DNA of 6,607 nucleotides from JBICHM01 sp043101835 (GTDB lineage Bacteria; Planctomycetota; Phycisphaerae; Phycisphaerales; UBA1924), in the NCBI GenBank assembly GCA_043101835.1, contig JBICHM010000009.1, forward strand, positions 1-6,607, given 5' to 3'. Made by a program: the position numbers and the translations under genes. The notes under the pieces are model-generated. The model ran no database searches. It saw nothing but the letters and a program-made list of their open reading frames with translations, and was not told the DNA's origin. Shown here in pieces: positions 1-6,607 of this stretch (within the stretch, counting starts at the first letter, position 1; every line of letters starts with the position of its first letter).

Positions 1-1037
1 GACGCGACGATGAACCCGCGCTCGTCGGCGAGGCGCGTGATCAGCCCGGCGCCGTAGCCGTCGGGGAAGAGATTCTCATCGCCCCCGGCGCCGTGGAGGG
101 TGATGACCAGCGGCGCACCGCCTTGGGCGGCGTCGTCCGGCGCGTAGATGCGCACCGGGATGTCCGTCTCGCCGAGGCGGATCGTGCGCCAGTAGTGCCC
201 GGCCCGGTGCGCGTAGGGGCTTTGCCCCTGCTGGAGCAGTTCGATCTCGCCCGGCATGCTCGCGCCGATCGTCCCCAGCCCGGCGACGAGGGTCGTCGAC
301 TCGCCGACCGGCGGCGTGTCGGTGAGCAGATCGTTTCGGGATCGCGCGGCGGCGAGCGCCTGAGCGATCGCGGGTGTCCGGGCGATCGCGCCGAGCAGCC
401 GCTCGTTGTGCTCACGCTGCGCATCGAGCGAGCCGCAGGCGCCGGCAAGGCGAGCCAGCAACATCGGCGGCGCCCCGTCGCGCTCGAGGGTCAGGTCGTA
501 GTCCGCGCCGCCTTCGGGCAGGTCGCCGAGCGGCAGCGCGATGCGCGCCCCGCCGTCGTCGATCGTCACCGGCGCGCTGACGATCCGCTCGCCGGCGCGC
601 GTGCGGAGGGTCACCGTGGCGGGCGCTGCCGCGTCGGCGCCGACGAGCGCGCGGAGCGTGATCGCCAGTTCGTCGTCGGCGCAGGGGTCGAGCACGCGCG
701 AGCCGACATCGACGACAACGGACGCGAAGAGGCGGTCCTCGGGGTCGCCGCCGTTCAGATCTGCGCTCAGGTCGGCGAGCGCGAGGATGGCGCCGCGCGC
801 ATCGCCCCGGAAGAACAGCCCGGTCAGATCGTCGAACCGTTCGTTGATCGCGATCAGCGCATCACCCGCCACGGGGGTTCGCGCGAAGAGATGATCGAAT
901 CGGAGGTACGCGGCTGCGAGGTCCGCGCGCCGCAGCGCGATCGGGCCGGCCGCCTCACCGTCGGCGCCGAGGGCGGGGGACACCATCGCGACGGCGGCGC
1001 ACGTCGTTAGCAGCATTCGGCGGAGGCGGGTGATCAT
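1..1037 (-). CDS. Secreted alpha/beta-hydrolase (esterase-like), 3' end cut by window
   Basis: The frame reads 345 codons from an ATG at 1037 to the left edge without a stop, so the C-terminus is missing. Residues 1-25 look like a Sec signal peptide: positive start (R5, R6, R7 region), hydrophobic core, then an Ala-Leu-Gly-Ala cleavage region near 22-25. The product is probably exported. Residues 314-322 read LHGAGGDEN, the HG-type oxyanion-hole motif after a hydrophobic strand (PLVIT) that is typical of PHB-depolymerase-like and dienelactone-hydrolase-like esterases. The nucleophilic serine elbow, acid and histidine would lie beyond the window, so catalysis cannot be confirmed. Residues about 26-285 precede the hydrolase fold and match no family I recognise. 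They comprise a helical-looking part and a part rich in beta-type sequence near 100-190. The start is supported by a GGAG motif 8 bases upstream. It lies 49 bases after the Rossmann fusion gene and may be a separate translation unit. Substrate unknown. Confidence 0.8.
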   Translation of the reverse strand, partial: MITRLRRMLLTTCAAVAMVSPALGADGEAAGPIALRRADLAAAYLRFDHLFARTPVAGDALIAINERFDDLTGLFFRGDARGAILALADLSADLNGGDPEDRLFASVVVDVGSRVLDPCADDELAITLRALVGADAAAPATVTLRTRAGERIVSAPVTIDDGGARIALPLGDLPEGGADYDLTLERDGAPPMLLARLAGACGSLDAQREHNERLLGAIARTPAIAQALAAARSRNDLLTDTPPVGESTTLVAGLGTIGASMPGEIELLQQGQSPYAHRAGHYWRTIRLGETDIPVRIYAPDDAAQGGAPLVITLHGAGGDENLFPDGYGAGLITRLADERGFIVA

Positions 1038-1045
1038 GCGATCGT

Positions 1046-1049
1046 CTCC
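1046..1049 (-). promoter_or_regulatory. Shine-Dalgarno site of the secreted hydrolase
   Basis: On the minus strand GGAG stands 8 bases before the ATG at 1037. It is the only well-placed canonical ribosome binding site in the window and supports this start over the internal ATG at codon 8. The 49-base gap that holds it shows no convincing -10/-35 promoter and no terminator hairpin. Confidence 0.65.
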
Positions 1050-1086
1050 GGGCGTCGGATGAGCCTATCGGCGGCTTCGACGCCGG

Positions 1087-2490
1087 TCACGAGAATCGGA
1101 CGCGCCCCGGCGCCGGGCGGAGGCGCCCGAGCTCGAAGCGAAGCGTGTCGTCAAGGGTTGGGCGGCGCCAGGAGAATCCGCTTTCGCGCAGCGCCCGCGG
1201 ATCGGCGTCAAGGCTTTGCAGGAGCAGCGACTCGCCCCGCTCGCCCATCGTCCGCCGGATCAGCCCCGCCGGCATGCGCAGGAGACGCGGGCGCCGGAGC
1301 ACGCGCGCGAGCGTGTCGGCGAACTCCGCCGCGCTGACGCTTCCCGGCGCAGTGACATGCACTGCGCCGCGGAGGTCGTCGCAGCCGAGCGCATGCGCTG
1401 TCGCGCCAACGGCGTCGTCGAGGCCGATCCAGCTCAATCGCTGCGCTCCGGAGCCCGGCGCGGCGCCCAGTCCGAGCCGGAACACCGGCAGCACGGCCCG
1501 CAGCATGCCCCCGAGCGGCGACAGGACGACGCCGTAGCGCAGGCACACGACGCGCGCGCCGGCGTCGGCGGCCGGCGTCGTCGCCTCCTCCCACCCCTGC
1601 GCGATGCGCGAGGGAAAGTCCTCGCCGAGCGCGCCGGATTCATCGACCGGCGTCGACGACGGCGCGAGGATGCCCACCCCCGAGGCGCACAGCACGACCG
1701 GCGGGCAGCGCCCCTCACGCACAAGCGACTCCAGCAGGCGGCGGGTCGCGCCCGCGCGGCTGTCATCGATCTCCCGGCGCGCCCGCGCCGTCCAGCGCTG
1801 CGCGATTGGCGATCCGGCCAGGTGCACGAGCGCATCGGCGCCGTCGAAAGCCGCGGAATCGGCCTCGCCGGTGTCCGGGTCCCACCGAAACTCCGGGAAG
1901 AGGGCGCCGGGCCTGGCCTCGCGCCGAACCAGCGTGCGCACCTCGTGCCCGCCGGTCGACAGGAATGCGCACAGCGCCGAGCCAATCATCCCGCTGGCGC
2001 CGGTGACGACGATGCGCTTCGGCGGGCCAGTCCACTGCGCGTGACGTTCGAGGTCAACGCGCGTGCGCTCGTGTCGCCAGGTGAAGAGGCGGTCGAGATC
2101 GCGCCGGATTTTCGCGCCAGCAAGCAGGCGCCCCAGCGCGCCGCCCGGCGGGGCGTACTCGATCGAATCGGTGAGCTCGCAGGCCCCGGCGCCGGCGTCC
2201 TCGAAGCGATGCTCGTGCCGCCACGCGCCGAAGGGGCCGCGCTCCTGCACATCGACGAATCGCCGCCCCGGTTCGCACTGCTCGTGGCGCGCGATCCAGG
2301 TGAGGCCGAGCGGACCCATGCGGAGGCGCATGCGCAGCATGGCGCCGTCCTCGAGGCGCTCGGGACGCTCGACGACCTCAATCCGCTGCCACGGCGGACC
2401 GAGACGCTCAAAGGCGCCGGGCCGGAAATGCCAGTCGGCGAGCAGTCGCGACGGGGCGTGGATGCGGCTTTGGGCGAGGAGTCGGGGCAT
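1087..2490 (-). CDS. SRPBCC domain fused to TIGR01777-type epimerase-like oxidoreductase
   Basis: The 467-residue protein has two domains. Residues about 7-150 resemble SRPBCC (polyketide-cyclase/START-like) ligand-binding domains, with SRIHAP near the start and a PFGAWRHEHRFED strand pair at 86-98. Residues about 158-455 are an extended-SDR Rossmann domain of the TIGR01777/YfcH family. It shows the nucleotide-binding TGASGMIG at 163-170, LVHLAGSPIAQRW at 221-233, DSRAGATR at 243-250, LRYGVVLSPLGGML at 317-330, SWIGLDDAV at 353-361, and a DUF1731-like tail (GFSWRRPTLDDTL, 438-450). This fused architecture is known in several bacterial groups. Its reaction is not established; NAD(P)-dependent chemistry on a nucleotide-linked or small ligand is inferred. 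The usual GYYG after the serine strand is replaced by GILA (272-276 region), so the canonical SDR tyrosine appears to be missing. The start lies 18 bases after the amidohydrolase stop and in the same frame, with no clear Shine-Dalgarno motif. Confidence 0.9.
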   Translation of the reverse strand: MPRLLAQSRIHAPSRLLADWHFRPGAFERLGPPWQRIEVVERPERLEDGAMLRMRLRMGPLGLTWIARHEQCEPGRRFVDVQERGPFGAWRHEHRFEDAGAGACELTDSIEYAPPGGALGRLLAGAKIRRDLDRLFTWRHERTRVDLERHAQWTGPPKRIVVTGASGMIGSALCAFLSTGGHEVRTLVRREARPGALFPEFRWDPDTGEADSAAFDGADALVHLAGSPIAQRWTARARREIDDSRAGATRRLLESLVREGRCPPVVLCASGVGILAPSSTPVDESGALGEDFPSRIAQGWEEATTPAADAGARVVCLRYGVVLSPLGGMLRAVLPVFRLGLGAAPGSGAQRLSWIGLDDAVGATAHALGCDDLRGAVHVTAPGSVSAAEFADTLARVLRRPRLLRMPAGLIRRTMGERGESLLLQSLDADPRALRESGFSWRRPTLDDTLRFELGRLRPAPGRVRFS

Positions 2491-2508
2491 GCCAGGCGGA
2501 TTCGTCGC

Positions 2509-3234
2509 CTACCCGCTCGCGGAGTCGGCCAGGGCCGCACGAATCGAGGCGGCGCAGGCGTCCGCCACGCGCCCCAGCGCGCCCCGCGTGCCCACGAGAC
2601 GCTGGTTCACTTCCAGTTCGACGCCGGCGTATCGCAGCGGACCGAATCGGCCTCGGAGGCTCGTGCACAGCCCGTCGGAGACTCCTTTGTACGGCCCGTT
2701 GAAGTGAACGACCCATTCCGGCTCAGTCGCCAGCAGTGCGCGCCGCCAGGTGATCGCGAACGCCTTCTCAGCCGGGCGCCCGGGGTCGAAGAGCAGGCCG
2801 ATATCCATCGGGCGCGTCCTGCCGTCGAGCGTTGGCGTGAATGAGTGCACGCTGATGTGCAGGCACGCGCCGGCGCGCGCCGTCGCCTCGACGACCGCGC
2901 GCTCCACGGCGTCGCGGTGCGGACCGTGCCAGCGCCGAAGCAGCGCGTCGCGCTCCGCCGCGGGCAACGCCTTCGACCATTCGCTGAAGACGCGCGGGTG
3001 CGCGGGAGACCGGTTGCAGTCAACGACAAGGCGGCTGACGCGCGACACCAGCAGCGGCGCCGCGAGCTCCCCGGCCAGCGCGCACCCCACCTCCACCGAT
3101 CCCGGGTCCCACCCGCGATGGCTCGCCAGCGCCGCGCGCGCCCCGCGGAAGGCGGCCCGAAGATCGCCCGGCACGCGATTCGTCGCGTGCTCGCAGGAGA
3201 TCACAACGCCCGGATTGGTCGGGAACCGCGCCAT
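2509..3234 (-). CDS. N-formylglutamate amidohydrolase family protein
   Basis: The 241-residue protein carries the family motifs in order: SCEHATNRVP (13-22), SHRGWDPG (38-45), SRLVVDCNRSP (67-77), WHGPHRDAV (102-110), HISVHSFTP (126-134), DIGLLFDP (144-151), NGPYKGVSDGLC (179-190) and GVELEVNQRLV (204-214). The acidic and histidine residues E15, H16, D43 and H126 or H130 are the likely metal and catalytic set of this zinc-hydrolase-like fold. Family members hydrolyse amide bonds to a glutamate-like acid; HutG of histidine catabolism is the classical one. No hut gene is nearby and the gene is coupled to two amide ligases, so hydrolysis or trimming of the cassette's own amide product is more likely. 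That role is inference. The ATG at 3234 was chosen because it overlaps the preceding stop (TGATG) and directly precedes the conserved N-terminal strand. The open frame further upstream only shadows the ligase gene. Confidence 0.88.
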   Translation of the reverse strand: MARFPTNPGVVISCEHATNRVPGDLRAAFRGARAALASHRGWDPGSVEVGCALAGELAAPLLVSRVSRLVVDCNRSPAHPRVFSEWSKALPAAERDALLRRWHGPHRDAVERAVVEATARAGACLHISVHSFTPTLDGRTRPMDIGLLFDPGRPAEKAFAITWRRALLATEPEWVVHFNGPYKGVSDGLCTSLRGRFGPLRYAGVELEVNQRLVGTRGALGRVADACAASIRAALADSASG

Positions 3235-3236
3235 CA
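3232..3236 (-). promoter_or_regulatory. TGATG stop/start overlap
   Basis: On the minus strand the TGA of the GCS2 ligase and the ATG of the amidohydrolase share one base. No Shine-Dalgarno motif stands before this ATG, so terminating ribosomes probably reinitiate here and keep the two proteins in fixed proportion. Confidence 0.7.
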
Positions 3237-4511
3237 CACGTCGCCGGCCCGAAACGGGCGATCGTCGTGCAGGCAGTCGCACAGGTGGCGGTACACCGCG
3301 CGCATCCGGTCGCGAGACGGCGATTCCCCAAGTGCGCTCCGGAGGCGCGTGGAAAGCGTGCCCTCGTCGAGGATCACGGCCAGCGCCGCATTCCACGGCG
3401 ACGCGTTGGGCGCCAGCTCGCTCGTGATGCGTCGCCACGCCTCCTGCGCGGTCATCGGTGCGCGGCCGAGGCCGAGCGCCTCGAGGTACGCGCCGTCGTC
3501 GATCGTCGCGCGCTCGCCGTCGCGGATGGTCCTGAGCAGCGTCGCGTGCAACGGCTCGGGCTCGAAGGCCTGCTGGCATGCGAGGTCGCTCCAGCGTTCC
3601 TCGCAGAGTGCGCGGACGAAGCGTGTAATCAGTTCGCACATGGCCAGGTCGGCGAGCGGTCGCTCCTGGATATCGAGGACGCGGATCTCGATGGCGCCGC
3701 GCATGAAGCGCGCGATGCACCCGCGCGCATTCAGCCATTCGTACTGCAGCAGCCCCTCCGGGTCGTGGGGCCTGATGTCGCGGTAGATTCCGGCCAGCAA
3801 CCCGCTCTCGTAGGCGCCTCGCGTGAAGACGCGCTCCGGGATGACCATGCCCGCAACGCTTGGCACGGCGCGGCTGTTCGTGCGGTACACCTCGAGGCGC
3901 GTGTCGGCGAAGCCGGACAGCCGGCCGTCGCGCATCGGGCTGCTCGCGGCGAGGGCGGGCAGCAGCGGCAACGCGAGGCGGATCGCCGCGTGCAGGCGCC
4001 CGAACTCCGCGTCATCCGCGAAGGGAAGATTGATATGCGTGCTCTGCAGGTTCGCCCAGCCGTGGCCGGTGCAGCCGAAGATGCGGTCAAACGCCTCGTA
4101 CACCGCGCCGTACTCGTGCGGCCAGATCACCATCTCGTGATGGGGGTCCATCCACGGGTGCATCGCGCCGGGCATGAGGCGGGCGCCGAGCGATGCGAGC
4201 ATCTCGTCGGCTCGGCGCACGTGATCGTTGAAGACCGGCAGCGGCTCCGCGAGCGACGCCACCGGGGCGGGGGTTTTCATCTCGAGCACGTGCAGCGCGA
4301 GCTCGTTCGACCACGACACCACGCCGCCGGGACCGTCGGGCTCCGCGTCCCCCGGATGCGCCGACGAAGCGCCTTCGACCATCGCAAGCAGCCGGTCGCA
4401 GACCGGGCGCACATCGAGCGTCTCAGCGTCGACGATCATGTACTCGAGCTCGACGCCCACGCGTTCGAAGAGCCCGATGGGGTAGCGGTAATCGATCTGT
4501 GTCGGTTCCAT
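3234..4511 (-). CDS. GCS2-type carboxylate-amine ligase (glutamate-cysteine ligase family)
   Basis: The 425-residue protein belongs to the glutamine-synthetase-fold GCS2 (YbdK-like) family, which activates a carboxylate, usually the glutamate side chain, with ATP and joins it to an amine. Visible motifs are VGVELEYMIVD (18-28, metal/glutamate site), SNELALHVLEMKTP (68-81), WPHEYGAVYEAFDRIF (130-145), GWANLQSTHINLPF (151-164), LEVYRTNSRAVPSVAG (206-221) and GAIEIRVLDIQERP (272-285). The core is intact and I see no missing catalytic block. It is longer than E. coli YbdK (about 370 residues), mostly through a C-terminal helical extension after about residue 330. The chosen ATG lies 8 bases after the RimK-like stop. 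Two in-frame GTG codons at 4517 and 4520 are alternative starts and would add only two or three residues. Glutamate-cysteine ligation is possible, but no glutathione synthetase follows. With the ATP-grasp neighbour, a different amine acceptor is at least as likely. Confidence 0.88.
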   Translation of the reverse strand: MEPTQIDYRYPIGLFERVGVELEYMIVDAETLDVRPVCDRLLAMVEGASSAHPGDAEPDGPGGVVSWSNELALHVLEMKTPAPVASLAEPLPVFNDHVRRADEMLASLGARLMPGAMHPWMDPHHEMVIWPHEYGAVYEAFDRIFGCTGHGWANLQSTHINLPFADDAEFGRLHAAIRLALPLLPALAASSPMRDGRLSGFADTRLEVYRTNSRAVPSVAGMVIPERVFTRGAYESGLLAGIYRDIRPHDPEGLLQYEWLNARGCIARFMRGAIEIRVLDIQERPLADLAMCELITRFVRALCEERWSDLACQQAFEPEPLHATLLRTIRDGERATIDDGAYLEALGLGRAPMTAQEAWRRITSELAPNASPWNAALAVILDEGTLSTRLRSALGESPSRDRMRAVYRHLCDCLHDDRPFRAGDV

Positions 4512-4520
4512 GCTCACCAC
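4512..4520 (-). promoter_or_regulatory. Short junction with alternative GTG starts before the GCS2 ligase
   Basis: Between the TAG of the RimK-like gene and the ATG of the GCS2 gene there are 8 bases. GTG codons at 4520-4518 (sharing the G of the TAG) and 4517-4515 are in frame with the ATG at 4511. The GGTGAG here sits one base from the ATG, too close to act as its ribosome binding site, so translation by reinitiation is likely and the exact start is uncertain by up to three codons. Confidence 0.5.
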
Positions 4521-5967
4521 TACCGCCGGCGGGCGTCGAGACGCTCGAGGAACACGCGCATGATGCGCTCGTACAGCGCGTCCTTGAGCACGCGGTCTTC
4601 GACGCCGGAATCGACGCTCGGGTTGTCGTTCACCTCGATCACACACGGACGCCCACCGATGACTTTCAGATCGACGCCGTAGAGCCCATCGCCGATGAGA
4701 TTCGCCGCCTTCACAGCGGTGCGCACCACGCGATGGGGCGCGTCCTGCACCGGCATCGTGTCGGCCGCGCCCTCCTTCACCGTGGCGCCGTCGTGCTGGT
4801 AGATCTGCCAGTGCTTCCGCGCCATGTAGTACTTGCACGCGTAGAGTGGCTCGCCGTTGAGCACGCCGATGCGCCAGTCAAAATCGGTCGGCACGAACTC
4901 CTGCGCGAGCAGCAGCTCGGAATCTTCGAACATCTTCGGCGCCGCGGCCTCGAACTCCTCGCGCGTGTCGAACTTCACCACGCCCACGGAGAACGCCGAG
5001 TCCGGCGCCTTCACCACGCACGGAAAGCCGATGCGCTCGGCGACCAGGTCTTTCGTGCTCTCGGCGACGATGACCGTCCGCGGCGTCGCGACACGATGGC
5101 GCTCGAGCAGCTCCGCCAGATACACCTTGTTCGTGCATCGCAGGATCGACTGCGGATCGTCGATCACCACCATGCCCTCGGCCGTCGCGCGACGCGCGAA
5201 GCGGAAGGTGTGGTGATTGACGCCCGTCGTCTCGCGGATGAACAGCGCGTCATACTCGGCGAGACGCCCGTAGTCCTCGCGCGTGATCAGATCAACGCCG
5301 AGCCCGAGTCGCTCGCCCGCGCGCACAAACCGCTGCAGCGCGCGCTCGTCCGACGGGGGAAGTCGCTCCTCCGGGTTCTGGAGGATCGCCAGGTCATAGC
5401 GCGTGGGCTTCGGCGCCTTGCGCGGGCGGTGCGGCTTCTCGAGGTATCGCCGCGCCTGCACAAGGGCGAACGCCCGGTGCGGCTCGGGGATCTCGCCCGC
5501 GCCCAGCAGTCGCACGCCGTCGAGGCGCCACTTGTCATCGCGCACGAACGTGGCGCGGAGCAGGGGCGCCGGGAACCGGTTGAAGAGCGCGAGCGCCAGG
5601 CGACGGTACCGCTGCGCGAGATTGCTTCCGAAGTAGATCGACAAGTCGAAGCTGTCGCTCTTCAATGGCGCCAGTGACTTCTGCATCACCTCGTCGAGTT
5701 CATCGCTCGAGACGCGGATCACGGGCTGCAGGCGGAGGTCCTGAATGGTCGCGATCGAGGGCAGCGGCCGGTGGCCCCGCGCCTCGGCCAGCAGCGACAC
5801 ATAGTGCCCCACCGTCTGGTAGCGGTACGAGCGGCACAGATTCAGCACGCGCGCCCGCGTCATCGTCGCGTACTGCCGCTCGGTCAGATACGCACGCGCC
5901 TCGACCAGCTCCACCCCGTCGAGGTGAATCGGCCAGCGCTTCGGGTTGTCGAGCACGAGGAGCACCT

Positions 5968-5971
<4 letters not shown>
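4520..5971 (-). CDS. RimK-type ATP-grasp ligase with RLAN-like N-terminal domain
   Basis: The 483-residue protein has an N-terminal domain of about 150 residues (MKVLLVLDNPKRWP, then YLTERQYATMTRARVLNLCRSY at 28-49) of the kind found only in front of RimK-like ligases (RLAN). A basic linker (about 176-192) follows, then an ATP-grasp module from about 193. Motifs there are FIRETTGVNHHTFRFAR (244-260), DDPQSILRCTNKVYLAELL (271-289), the nucleotide-binding strand CVVKAPDSAFSVGVVKF (318-334), AQEFVPTDFDWRIGVLNG (356-373), YGVDLKV (431-437) and the metal-binding VIEVNDNPSVDSG (444-456). Family enzymes use ATP to form an acyl phosphate and ligate an amino acid, glutamate in RimK, to a carboxylate. 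Ribosomal protein S6 is the classical RimK target, but that enzyme is about 300 residues and lacks this N-terminal domain. The partner here is therefore unknown and is probably linked to the adjacent GCS2 ligase. The start overlaps the preceding stop by ATGA. Confidence 0.9.

Positions 5972-6607
<636 letters not shown>

Noticed and set aside
93..1010. 305-codon open frame on the plus strand
   Set aside because: It is antisense to the signal-peptide-bearing hydrolase, whose frame shows clear protein-like sequence and a good ribosome binding site.
1038..1086. Possible terminator or promoter in the 49-base gap
   Set aside because: Only a 4-base-pair GC stem can be drawn, with no T-run and no AT-rich -10 element, so neither a terminator nor a promoter is supported.
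1216..2844. 542-codon open frame on the plus strand
   Set aside because: It lies antisense to the SRPBCC/Rossmann fusion and the amidohydrolase, is Arg/Ala/Glu-rich without recognisable motifs, and fits the stop-poor antisense frames of GC-rich coding DNA.
3235..3738. N-terminal extension of the amidohydrolase up to 3738
   Set aside because: The extra codons are Arg/Pro-rich shadow sequence inside the GCS2 gene. The conserved family start begins right after the ATG at 3234.
3234..4511. Glutathione biosynthesis as the pathway
   Set aside because: A GCS2 protein alone does not establish it. The neighbouring ATP-grasp gene is RimK-like with an RLAN-type N-terminus rather than a glutathione synthetase.
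3267..4682. 471-codon open frame on the plus strand
   Set aside because: It is antisense to the well-supported GCS2 ligase and the end of the RimK-like gene, with low-complexity Arg/Ala/His composition and no domain signature.
4512..4838. N-terminal extension of the GCS2 ligase up to 4838
   Set aside because: The extension overlaps the conserved ATP-grasp C-terminus in another frame and has no GCS2-like sequence. The family fold begins near the ATG at 4511.
4499..5677. 392-codon open frame on the plus strand
   Set aside because: It is a shadow of the RimK-like gene on the opposite strand, with an Arg/His/Leu-rich translation and no family motif.

Overview
The window is GC-rich (by eye about two thirds G+C or more). 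All six convincing genes lie on the minus strand, so transcription runs from the right edge to the left. Long open frames on the plus strand are antisense shadows, as expected at this composition. The organism cannot be named from the sequence alone. A GC-rich environmental bacterium fits, and the gene set and the scarcity of Shine-Dalgarno motifs would suit a planctomycete-like (Phycisphaerae-type) or proteobacterial genome. That placement is inference.

In transcription order the layout is as follows. At 6607-5968 is a C39-like papain-fold cysteine peptidase family protein whose 5' end is cut off by the window. At 5971-4520 is a two-domain RimK-type ATP-grasp ligase. At 4511-3234 is a GCS2-type carboxylate-amine ligase of the glutamate-cysteine ligase family. 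At 3234-2509 is an N-formylglutamate amidohydrolase family protein. At 2490-1087 is a fusion of an SRPBCC domain with a TIGR01777-type nucleotide-sugar-epimerase-like Rossmann domain. At 1037-1 is a secreted alpha/beta-hydrolase, cut at its 3' end, with a long uncharacterised N-terminal region.

The first four genes are tightly packed: a 4-base ATGA overlap, an 8-base gap and a 1-base TGATG overlap. They look like one translationally coupled unit. Together they hold two different ATP-dependent amide-bond-forming enzymes (ATP-grasp and glutamine-synthetase-like folds), one predicted amide hydrolase and one papain-like peptidase. The best reading is a cassette that makes and trims a small glutamate- or amino-acid-derived amide, or adds such a tail to a protein. 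No classical glutathione synthetase, histidine-utilisation gene or precursor peptide is visible, so glutathione synthesis and histidine degradation are poor explanations. Linkage of these families has been noted in comparative genomics of amidoligases, but I know of no established product.

The fusion gene follows 18 bases after the amidohydrolase and could be cotranscribed. The secreted hydrolase follows after 49 bases and is the only gene with a clear Shine-Dalgarno motif, so it may be translated independently. There is no gene-free stretch longer than 49 bases, and I see no RNA genes, mobile elements, CRISPR arrays, notable repeats or convincing terminators.
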